From an uncultured Ruminococcus sp. (GTDB lineage Bacteria; Bacillota; Clostridia; Oscillospirales; Ruminococcaceae), in contig CABQIF010000094.1 in NCBI GenBank assembly GCA_902464115.1, positions 1-8,184 on the forward strand: a DNA stretch of 8,184 nt. Reading direction: 5' to 3'. Of this stretch, positions 1-5,851 are shown one piece after another (within the stretch, counting starts at the first letter, position 1; every line of letters begins with the position of its first letter). The position numbers and the translations under genes were made by a program. Below the pieces are notes generated by a model. That model was given only the letters and a program-made list of their open reading frames with translations, searched no databases and was not told the origin of the DNA.

Positions 1-2184
1 CTGGTAGAACTGGGGATTCCGGTTGTTGTAGCCATCAACATGATGGACATCGTTCGGAAGAGCGGCGACCAGATTCGCACCGCACAGCTTGCAAAAGAAC
101 TGGGCTGTCAGGTTGTAGAAATTTCTGCACTGAAGGGCACGGGTATCAAGGAAGCTTCTGAAAAGGCAATTGAAATTGCACAGCAGAAGAAGGCAATGAT
201 TCCGCAGCACAAGTTTAGTGGCTGCGTAGAACATGCTATTGCACACATCGAAGAAGCTGCCCTGCACAGCATGCCGGAAGAACAGCAGAGATGGTATGCA
301 ATCAAGGTATTTGAACGGGATGAAAAGGTTCTGGAACAGCTCAAGATTGACCAGAGCACTTTGACCCATATTGAAGGCGATATTAAATCTGCCGAAGAAG
401 AAATGGACGATGATGCAGAAAGCATTATCACCAATGAACGGTATGTTTATATTGCGTCCATTATTAAGGACTGCTTGAAAAAGAAAAAGGTTGGCATGAC
501 CACTTCAGATAAGATTGATAAGGTCGTTACCAACCGGTTCTTGGGATTGCCGATTTTTGCAGTGATCATGTTCCTGGTTTACTATATTTCTATGGTAACC
601 GTCGGAAGTGCTGCAACAGACTGGGCAAATGATGGCTTGTTCGGAGATGGCTGGCATTTGCTTGGAATCGGAACTAGTTCTTATAATGATGCTGCGGATG
701 AATATGGTGATACCAATGCAATCATTGATGGTTATGTTGCATATCTGGGTGAACAGGGTGCAGATACTGAAGCATTGGAAGGCTACATTGATTCCGAAGC
801 AGATACTTATGATGGGGAAGCTGCAAAGGATGCGATCCTTGCATTTGAAAAGGATTACCATGCAGACTTCAGCTATGATGTAGAAGATGAAGAGACACTG
901 GAAGTTACAACGGAAACCGCTACGATGGATGACCTGACCGCAGCAGCAGATCTGTTTGCAGCTGGCGAACCGGATCCGGCAGATTATGGCGTTTGGGTTC
1001 CGGGGATTCCGGTTCTGATCGGAAACGGTCTGGAAGCAATCAACTGTGCAGACTGGCTGCAAGGCTTGATTCTGGATGGTATTGTTGCTGGTGTTGGTGC
1101 AGTATTGGGATTCGTTCCGCAGATGCTGGTATTGTTCATCCTGTTGGCAATTCTGGAAGCTTGCGGTTATATGGCTCGTATCGCATTCGTTATGGATCGT
1201 ATCTTCCGGAAGTTTGGTCTGTCTGGTAAGTCCTTTATCCCGATTCTGATTGGTACTGGTTGTGGTATCCCGGGTATCATGGCTTCCAGAACGATTGAAA
1301 ATGAACGTGACCGTCGTATGACCATTATGACCACCACCTTTATTCCGTGTGGTGCAAAGCAGCCGTTCATCGCAATGATTGCAGGTGCAATCTTCGGTGG
1401 TTCTGCTTGGATTGCAACCGGTGCTTACTTCATCGGTATGGCAGCAATCATTGTTTCTGGTATTATGTTGAAGAAGACCAAGATGTTCGCTGGCGACCCG
1501 GCTCCGTTCGTTATGGAATTGCCAGCATACCACATTCCGACTGTTGGAAACGTTTTGCGTTCGATGTGGGAACGTGGCTGGTCGTTCATTAAGAAGGCTG
1601 GTACAATTATCCTGCTTTCTACCATCTTTGTATGGTTCACATCCTTCTTTGGTTGGGTTGATGGTTCGTTCCAGATGCTGACCGAAGATCAGATGGAATT
1701 TAGTATTCTGGCTCATATCGGTAAGGCAATCTGCTGGATCTTCGCACCGCTCGGCTGGGGCGATTGGCAGGCAACCGTTGCAGCTGTTACCGGTCTGGTT
1801 GCAAAGGAAAACATCGTTGCAACTATGGGTATCCTGTATGGCGGCGGAGACGGTACCGTTTATGCAAACATTGGAGCTGCATTCACCGCTGTATCTGGTA
1901 TGTCCTTCTTGGTATTCAACCTGCTGTGTGCACCGTGCTTCGCTGCAATGGGTGCGATCAAGCGGGAAATGAACAGTGCAAAGTGGTTCTGGTTCGCAAT
2001 TGGCTATGAATGCGGCTTTGCATATGTCATTGCTCTGATTGTAAATCAGCTGGGCAAACTGTTCACTGGTGATGTAAATGTATTCGGTCTGATCGTTGCA
2101 ATTCTTGCAATCGCACTGATTATTTACATGCTGGTTCGCCCGTACAAGGAAAGCAACAAGCTGGGTGTAAAAGTAAAGGCATAA
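1..2184 (+). CDS. feoB: Ferrous iron transporter FeoB, 3' part (start outside window)
   Basis: This is the C-terminal 727 residues of FeoB, the G-protein-coupled membrane permease that imports Fe2+. The frame is open from base 1. The fragment begins just before the G4 guanine-specificity motif NMMD (bases 37-48), followed by the G5-like SALKGTG. The P-loop and switch regions must lie upstream. A helical linker follows, then the membrane domain with a first helix at about 562-612. The family's gate-type motifs are visible: GCGIPGIMASRT (near 1260) and IPCGAKQPF (near 1343; E. coli FeoB has PCGARLP, so the Q is a change). Between helix 1 and the next hydrophobic segment lies an acidic stretch (676-990), apparently an insertion relative to the FeoBs I can recall. 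The gene is followed after 30 nt by a FeoB-associated small protein, so this is a feo operon; any feoA would be upstream and is not seen. The internal ATG at 40 is not the real start. Confidence 0.97.
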   Translation: MVELGIPVVVAINMMDIVRKSGDQIRTAQLAKELGCQVVEISALKGTGIKEASEKAIEIAQQKKAMIPQHKFSGCVEHAIAHIEEAALHSMPEEQQRWYAIKVFERDEKVLEQLKIDQSTLTHIEGDIKSAEEEMDDDAESIITNERYVYIASIIKDCLKKKKVGMTTSDKIDKVVTNRFLGLPIFAVIMFLVYYISMVTVGSAATDWANDGLFGDGWHLLGIGTSSYNDAADEYGDTNAIIDGYVAYLGEQGADTEALEGYIDSEADTYDGEAAKDAILAFEKDYHADFSYDVEDEETLEVTTETATMDDLTAAADLFAAGEPDPADYGVWVPGIPVLIGNGLEAINCADWLQGLILDGIVAGVGAVLGFVPQMLVLFILLAILEACGYMARIAFVMDRIFRKFGLSGKSFIPILIGTGCGIPGIMASRTIENERDRRMTIMTTTFIPCGAKQPFIAMIAGAIFGGSAWIATGAYFIGMAAIIVSGIMLKKTKMFAGDPAPFVMELPAYHIPTVGNVLRSMWERGWSFIKKAGTIILLSTIFVWFTSFFGWVDGSFQMLTEDQMEFSILAHIGKAICWIFAPLGWGDWQATVAAVTGLVAKENIVATMGILYGGGDGTVYANIGAAFTAVSGMSFLVFNLLCAPCFAAMGAIKREMNSAKWFWFAIGYECGFAYVIALIVNQLGKLFTGDVNVFGLIVAILAIALIIYMLVRPYKESNKLGVKVKA

Positions 2185-2214
2185 CCAAACATCCGTATAT
2201 AAGGAGGCATTTCT

Positions 2215-2376
2215 ATGGGCAGTATCATTATTGGAATTCTATTGCTGGTCATAGTAGTAGGAATTGTCTGGAAGTTGAGAAGTGACCAGAAAAAAGGAAA
2301 ACATTCCTGTGGGGGAACTTGTGGTGGCTGTCCGAATGCGGCAAAATGCCATCCTCAGGCAATCAAAAAAAAGTAA
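2215..2376 (+). CDS. FeoB-associated Cys-rich small membrane protein
   Basis: A 53-residue protein starting MGSIIIGILLL. Residues 3-19 form one hydrophobic helix. A short basic stretch follows (K20-K29), then a Cys-rich tail with C32, C36, C39 and C45 (CGGTCGGC spacing) and a lysine-rich end. This layout matches the FeoB-associated Cys-rich membrane protein family commonly encoded right after feoB in Firmicutes. The start is well supported by AAGGAGG at 2201-2207, seven bases before the ATG, and the gene lies 30 nt after the feoB stop. Known: the family's role is unproven, with iron handling or assistance to FeoB suggested by context. Inferred: the cysteines may bind Fe2+ or another thiophilic metal at the inner membrane face. 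Confidence 0.92.
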   Translation: MGSIIIGILLLVIVVGIVWKLRSDQKKGKHSCGGTCGGCPNAAKCHPQAIKKK

Positions 2377-2396
2377 GCTTACTCCTTCTAATACAA

Positions 2397-2443
2397 AGAA
2401 CCCCTGCACATCGTATTTTACGGTGTGCAGGGGTTCTATTTTT
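2397..2443. terminator. Bidirectional terminator between feo operon and the convergent membrane gene
   Basis: A perfect inverted repeat: 14-bp outer arms 2397-2410 and 2424-2437, extended inward by a T-G pair and CGTA/TACG around a TTT loop. On the plus strand it is followed by ATTTTT (2438-2443), a good intrinsic terminator for feoB and the small gene. On the minus strand a weaker T-rich stretch follows, so it can also end the transcript of the gene at 2442-3125, whose stop codon lies inside the plus-strand T-tract. Confidence 0.93.
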
Positions 2444-3125
2444 ATAGAGACTTGAACCAAGTCAACTTATTTGCTAAAACCGAAACGAATTGAAAGCGAC
2501 GGTCCATCCAGTTTCCGATGATGCCAACGCCTTTTCCCATTGTAAATGCTGCAAGAATCGTACCTATGCCCAAACCGTCCAGACGATGCAGGAACAATAA
2601 GGTTAAACCAGCTGTGACAGCGAGACAAGCAACATCAAATCCAATCTTAATCTTTGGATAACCAACAGCAGTAATCTGTGACAATTCCCGTGGAAATAAG
2701 TCTGTCGGAATAATTGGCAGCCCACAGCGGTTGGACAAGGCAATACCAATGCAAATCAAAAGATAACTAATTGCGAAATAGAGAAATTTCCATGGCAGTG
2801 CGGTTGGCAGAATTGTAATCCAAGCTTCGTGCACATCCAGCAATTCACTGAATACAAAGCCAACTAAAAAGCTACATAAGTACTGCGGAACAAATCGTTT
2901 TCGTAAAACCATCAGGCTGAGAATCAGCAAGCCTTGAAATAAGTACGTCCATGTTCCAAGGAAAAGGTGGGGGAGTACTTCTGAAAAGGCAAATGGAACA
3001 CTAGAAATCGCTGAGATGCCTGCCCCAGAATACAGCATCAGCACAACACCAAAACTATTGATGCATACCGCCAATAACAGGGCAAGTTCCCCGTAGATTT
3101 TTGGCATGCTTTTTTCCTGCAACAT
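2442..3125 (-). CDS. YczE/YitT-like integral membrane protein (DUF6198-like)
   Basis: A 227-residue hydrophobic protein with about six membrane segments, near residues 13-35, 58-75, 82-98, 115-133, 160-180 and 186-207. The short polar loops are rich in Arg/Lys (RKRF near 75-78, MDRRF near 207-211), which suggests orientation by the positive-inside rule. The GLGIGT motif at 184-189, followed by GKGVGIIGNWMDRR, resembles the C-terminal signature of YczE/YitT-type proteins often listed as DUF6198; no transport substrate is established. The start at 3125 is chosen because AAGGAGGTC (3132-3140) sits six bases upstream; an internal ATG at 3107 has no such site. It is monocistronic, with its own promoter at 3165-3193 and a terminator after hom separating it from the upstream unit. 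Family call moderately sure, function unknown. Confidence 0.8.
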   Translation of the reverse strand: MLQEKSMPKIYGELALLLAVCINSFGVVLMLYSGAGISAISSVPFAFSEVLPHLFLGTWTYLFQGLLILSLMVLRKRFVPQYLCSFLVGFVFSELLDVHEAWITILPTALPWKFLYFAISYLLICIGIALSNRCGLPIIPTDLFPRELSQITAVGYPKIKIGFDVACLAVTAGLTLLFLHRLDGLGIGTILAAFTMGKGVGIIGNWMDRRFQFVSVLANKLTWFKSL

Positions 3126-3164
3126 ATTGCAGACCTCCTTATAAAAATGAATGTTATATTCTCT

Positions 3165-3193
3165 ATTGTAGCTTGAAAAATGGTCGTTTTCAA
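3165..3193 (-). promoter_or_regulatory. Sigma-A-type promoter of the YczE/YitT-like gene
   Basis: On the minus strand, TTGAAA (3188-3193) and TACAAT (3165-3170) are separated by exactly 17 bases. Transcription would start near 3158, giving a leader of about 33 nt that ends in a strong ribosome binding site. Confidence 0.82.
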
Positions 3194-3217
3194 TGAAAAG
3201 GTATGAAAATTTATTTC

Positions 3218-3258
3218 AAAAAAACAGGTGGAACACAGCATCATGTTCCACCTGTTTT
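3218..3258 (-). terminator. Rho-independent terminator of the pheB-hom unit
   Basis: A 15-bp perfect stem (3221-3235 with 3244-3258) with an 8-nt loop. On the minus strand the GC core CAGGTGGAACA is followed by a run of seven T (complement of 3218-3224). It lies 26 nt beyond the hom stop codon and just before the next gene's promoter. Confidence 0.93.
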
Positions 3259-3284
3259 TAATAGATTTATCTTGTAGAAAATGT

Positions 3285-4532
3285 TTATTCAGAGAATTTG
3301 GAGTGATCTTTCAGAACTGGAATCTGTGAGTAAACAGTAACGCCCAAGCTTTGAAGTGCATCTGTCAGCTTTGCAGCGATTCGCTCGGTACAAGCAGATA
3401 CCAAGAAACCGTTTTCTGTATGCATCCGAACGGTTACGCCAACCTGACCAGCAGCCTGCTTTGCAACATCTGCGGCACAAGTACCTGTCCGGAACATTCT
3501 CGGAGCAACGAATGTATCAATGTTAGCGATAAAGTCGGTATCAGAAGAAGTTTCCCAGGTCTGAGCCGGAACAGTTCCGTTCGACTTTACTTCGTCAATG
3601 ATGTCACCCAGTACAGCACTTGCAGTCGGCATCTTTCCAGCACCACGACCATAGAACATGGTTTTGTCATCACCCCATACCATGATCGCATTGAAAACGC
3701 CGTTTACATGAGAAAGCAAGCTGTCCTGCATGACAACCATCGGCATTACAGTCGGCAGAATCTTGCCATCATCTTCCCGTACAACCTGTGCAATCAACTT
3801 TACCGTACCGCCCAGCTGCTGTGCCAGCTTGACATCTTCCAGCTGAATATCCCGAATACCCTTTGTAAAGACACTTTCCGGATAAACATGCTTGCCAAAT
3901 ACCAGAGAGGAAATAATGCAGATTTTCCGGCAGGCATCTGCACCGTCAACATCGGCAGAAGGATTCCGTTCTGCATAACCCAGCTGCTGAGCCAGAGCCA
4001 GAGCATCTGCAAAGGACATCTGGTCACAGAACATCTTTTCCAGAATAAAGTTGGTTGTACCGTTCAGAATACCAGCAACCGCATACAAATCATTTGCAGC
4101 AAGGCAGGTATGCAGCGGACGCATGATTGGAATCGCACCGCCAACGCTTGCTTCAAAGAAGAAGTTGCAGTTGTTTTCCTTTGCAATTTGCAGCAGGATG
4201 TCACCTTTTTCTGCAACCAACTGCTTATTGGAGGTGGAAACGCTCTTTCCAGCCTTCAGACAGCTGCTGACAAATTCAAATGCTGGATTGACACCGCCCA
4301 TGCATTCTGCAACATAGCCGACTTCTGGGTCTTGCAGGATCACATTGATGTCATGGACAACTTTATCTGCATATGGATCGCCTTCAAATGTACGAAGATC
4401 CAAAATATATTTGATGTCCATCGGATAACCCGTATTTTTTTCAATCTTTTCTTGATTCTGATAGAACAGTTCCACGACACCAGAGCCTACGACACCATAG
4501 CCCAATACGGCAATTTGTTTTTTCTTCTGCAT
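3285..4532 (-). CDS. hom: Homoserine dehydrogenase
   Basis: A 415-residue enzyme reducing aspartate semialdehyde to homoserine with NAD(P)H, the branch point toward threonine and methionine. An N-terminal Rossmann domain carries the dinucleotide motif GYGVVGSG (residues 11-18) and SNKQL (101-105). The catalytic domain has GILNGTTNFIL (154-164) and GYAERNPSADVDGADACRK (185-203), in which D199 and K203 fit the catalytic Asp/Lys pair. GRGAGKMPTASAV (295-307) is the C-terminal family signature. After about residue 320 there is only a short region (GFLVSACTERIAAKLTDAL and a final beta-like stretch). It is not a recognisable classic ACT sequence, although its pattern could be a degenerate ACT fold. 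The start is fixed by GGAGGA (4541-4546), eight bases upstream. It lies 70 nt downstream of the pheB-like ACT gene on the same strand and is probably co-transcribed with it. Confidence 0.97.
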   Translation of the reverse strand: MQKKKQIAVLGYGVVGSGVVELFYQNQEKIEKNTGYPMDIKYILDLRTFEGDPYADKVVHDINVILQDPEVGYVAECMGGVNPAFEFVSSCLKAGKSVSTSNKQLVAEKGDILLQIAKENNCNFFFEASVGGAIPIMRPLHTCLAANDLYAVAGILNGTTNFILEKMFCDQMSFADALALAQQLGYAERNPSADVDGADACRKICIISSLVFGKHVYPESVFTKGIRDIQLEDVKLAQQLGGTVKLIAQVVREDDGKILPTVMPMVVMQDSLLSHVNGVFNAIMVWGDDKTMFYGRGAGKMPTASAVLGDIIDEVKSNGTVPAQTWETSSDTDFIANIDTFVAPRMFRTGTCAADVAKQAAGQVGVTVRMHTENGFLVSACTERIAAKLTDALQSLGVTVYSQIPVLKDHSKFSE

Positions 4533-4581
4533 AATGAAATTCCTCCAATAAAATGATTTTTCTCACTCTCATGTTTTTCAA

Positions 4582-4597
4582 CAGGTTTGAAAACCTG
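4582..4597 (-). other. Intercistronic hairpin between pheB and hom
   Basis: CAGGTT/AACCTG, a 6-bp perfect stem around a 4-nt loop, 6 nt after the upstream gene's stop. On the minus strand no T-run follows, so it is unlikely to stop transcription. It may protect or punctuate the mRNA, or compete with an alternative pairing involving flanking GTTTT/AAAAC segments. Confidence 0.5.
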
Positions 4598-4602
4598 ACA
4601 GT

Positions 4603-5040
4603 TTATTGACCAGAGATGATTTTGACTTCCACAACGCCATGCAGTGCGGAAAGTGTTTTTGTAATGTGTGTTAAATCGACGCTGTCGCTTCCGATTTGCA
4701 GGGAGAGCGAAACGCCTGCCACACCATCAACAGGAATGCTTTGATTTACAGTCAAAATATTTGCGTGCAAATTATGCAGTTCCACCAACACGCTGGATAA
4801 AACGCCGGCTTCATCCCGTAAAACAGCCGTCAAATTGACAATTCGCTGCGTCATTTTATCCTCATAGTGAAAGACATAATCCCGATATTTATAAAAGGCA
4901 CTTCTGGAAATACCGACCCGCTTACAGGCGGAGGCAAAACTCTTTTCAGAATGGTCTGCGACCAGTTTTTTGACCTCCAGTACTTTTTCAAAGATTTCTG
5001 GTAAAACGGAGGTATTTACCACAATAAATTGTGCACGCAT
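4603..5040 (-). CDS. pheB: PheB/ThrR-type ACT domain regulatory protein
   Basis: A 145-residue protein matching the small PheB (UPF0735) ACT family in length and layout. Residues 1-55 hold a helical, helix-turn-helix-like region with the family's highly conserved ISRSAFYKYRDYVF (residues 44-57). Residues 65-145 form an ACT domain (IVNLTAVLRDEAGVLSSVL, then VAGVSLSLQI and a final VVEVKIISGQ strand). ACT domains bind amino acids. From memory, the B. subtilis member was renamed ThrR and shown to repress hom and threonine genes. Its position directly upstream of hom fits a regulator of homoserine/threonine synthesis, which is inference here. The start matches the family's usual N-terminus (VLPEIFEKVLEVKKL close to it). 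However, an in-frame TAG lies two codons upstream and no good ribosome binding site lies within normal distance; see the leader entry. Confidence 0.92.
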   Translation of the reverse strand: MRAQFIVVNTSVLPEIFEKVLEVKKLVADHSEKSFASACKRVGISRSAFYKYRDYVFHYEDKMTQRIVNLTAVLRDEAGVLSSVLVELHNLHANILTVNQSIPVDGVAGVSLSLQIGSDSVDLTHITKTLSALHGVVEVKIISGQ

Positions 5041-5104
5041 GATCCGCTATATCCGGCAATAAAAAGATGCTTCCCAAGATGGGGGAGCAGTTACCGGCTC
5101 CTTT
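5041..5104 (-). promoter_or_regulatory. Structured pheB leader with displaced Shine-Dalgarno
   Basis: Reading the minus strand, the strong site AAAGGAG (complement of 5098-5104) is 57 nt from the ATG at 5040. Directly after it, CCGGTAA (5091-5097) can pair with TTGCCGG (5053-5059), enclosing an inner stem of about GCTCCC with GGGAAGC. That folds away 45 nt and leaves 12 nt between GGAG and ATG. Alternatively, GGAGC (5097-5101) can pair with GCTCC (5084-5088), hiding the ribosome site. The pairings are read directly; regulation of translation through them is inference. No known riboswitch or T-box motif is recognised. Confidence 0.5.
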
Positions 5105-5124
5105 CTATGGATTCCTGTTGTAAA

Positions 5125-5154
5125 TTTGTACTTGTACAAAAAACAACTGTTTTT
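5125..5154. promoter_or_regulatory. Two adjacent 16-bp palindromes in the early pheB leader
   Basis: TTTGTACTTGTACAAA (5125-5140) and AAAAACAACTGTTTTT (5139-5154) each have perfect 7-bp arms around a 2-bp centre, and their centres are 14 bp apart. They lie about 7-36 bp downstream of the likely transcription start. They could be repressor operators (possibly for the ACT/HTH-like product itself) or fold as RNA; GTTGT/ACAAC (5117-5121, 5143-5147) would extend the first stem. Confidence 0.5.
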
Positions 5155-5168
5155 GTGTCAACTCTAAT

Positions 5169-5197
5169 ACTATACCATGATTCCGAAAAAAAGTCAA
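5169..5197 (-). promoter_or_regulatory. Strong sigma-A-type promoter of pheB-hom
   Basis: On the minus strand, TTGACT (5192-5197) and TATAGT (5169-5174) are separated by 17 bases. Start of transcription is expected near 5161, giving a leader of about 120 nt. It sits in the 196-nt gap after the J-domain gene, so pheB-hom is at least partly independent of that operon. Confidence 0.88.
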
Positions 5198-5200
5198 GAG

Positions 5201-5217
5201 TGAAATGTCGAATTTCA
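5201..5217 (-). other. Small inverted repeat between the J-domain gene and the pheB promoter
   Basis: TGAAAT/ATTTCA, a 6-bp stem with a 5-nt loop, 20 nt past the J-domain gene stop and directly upstream of the pheB -35. The T-run on the minus strand begins only 8 nt later and overlaps the -35, so it is at best a poor terminator. It could equally be an operator or chance. Read-through into pheB-hom is possible. Confidence 0.25.
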
Positions 5218-5236
5218 TGGAAAATCCTGTGTTTCG

Positions 5237-5851
5237 TCAATTTCCACAAGGGGAACAGCATCCACAGAACAAATTACACAGTAAATTATAAAAGCAGCAC
5301 TCCAAACAACTTGGACAACTGGAGTCAAAAGAGGGGGTATAAGTATGCTGCATTCGCTGATAGGAAGTGTTATGTCCTTGCAGCTGTTCTACGTATCGCT
5401 GATATTCTACATGGTCTGGCTCTAATTTTGCAGCCATCTTTGCGTGTTCCAAAGCAATCGCATAGTTATGTGCACCATTATTTGCAATGGCACTGATATA
5501 ATACCATTGTGCATCTCGGTTTTTGATTTCATTGAGAACCCGAACTGCTTCCATAAAGCGATAATTTTGAATGAAATTCAATGCTGCTTGCAGGTGAATG
5601 CTGTCTTCATCCTGTCCGCCGCTGGATTCTGCATGGAAATTGGAGAACGAACCGTTCGGATTATGGCGTTCATCCATAATCTGTTGATATGCCTGCTGTA
5701 CCTGCTTGAATTTTTCTTCGTATTCCGCAGCATTCGGAGAATTGACGTTGGCATCCGGATGATACTTGCGGCTCAATTTTCGATATGCTTTTTTTACTTC
5801 TTCATCGGATGCCTGTTCACCGACACCCAGAATCTCATAAGGATTTGACAT
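5237..5851 (-). CDS. J-domain protein with TPR-like middle and Cys-rich tail
   Basis: A 204-residue protein. Residues 3-62 are a canonical J domain (NPYEILGV at the start, helix II EVKKAYRKLSRKY, and HPD at 31-33, which activates DnaK ATPase). Residues 63-83 are a polar linker. Residues 84-158 are helical repeats of TPR character (ALNFIQNYRFMEAVRVL, WYYISAIANNGAHNYAIALEHAKMAAKLEP). The last 26 residues contain nine cysteines (179, 182, 185, 186, 192, 196, 198, 199, 202). It lacks DnaJ's Gly/Phe region and CxxCxGxG zinc repeats, so it is not the housekeeping DnaJ. The start is supported by AGGAG ten bases upstream, inside the preceding gene, whose end it overlaps by 17 nt; the two are therefore probably translationally coupled. 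Inferred role: it recruits DnaK to a specific client or metal-binding partner. Function unproven. Confidence 0.93.
   Translation of the reverse strand: MSNPYEILGVGEQASDEEVKKAYRKLSRKYHPDANVNSPNAAEYEEKFKQVQQAYQQIMDERHNPNGSFSNFHAESSGGQDEDSIHLQAALNFIQNYRFMEAVRVLNEIKNRDAQWYYISAIANNGAHNYAIALEHAKMAAKLEPDHVEYQRYVEQLQGHNTSYQRMQHTYTPSFDSSCPSCLECCFYNLLCNLFCGCCSPCGN

Noticed and set aside
505..1716. 403-codon open frame on the minus strand opposite feoB
   Set aside because: It is antisense to strongly conserved FeoB motifs, its product is Cys/His/Asn-rich without any family resemblance, and no ribosome site or promoter supports it; a codon-bias shadow.
3351..4556. 401-codon open frame on the plus strand opposite hom
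   Set aside because: It mirrors the hom frame codon for codon, shows no domain, and hom itself has clear catalytic motifs, a ribosome site and a terminator.
5030..5100. Leader peptide translated from the strong site at 5098-5104
   Set aside because: No ATG, GTG or TTG lies at proper spacing; only a CTG about 7 nt downstream would open a short frame, which is too weak to call.
5041..5160. T-box or known amino-acid riboswitch in the pheB leader
   Set aside because: The leader is only about 120 nt, I find no T-box consensus and no terminator followed by a T-run, so only an unnamed structured leader is claimed.
5029..5496. 155-codon plus-strand frame spanning the pheB leader and the J-domain gene tail
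   Set aside because: It overlaps two supported minus-strand features and a strong promoter, has no ribosome site, and its product looks random.
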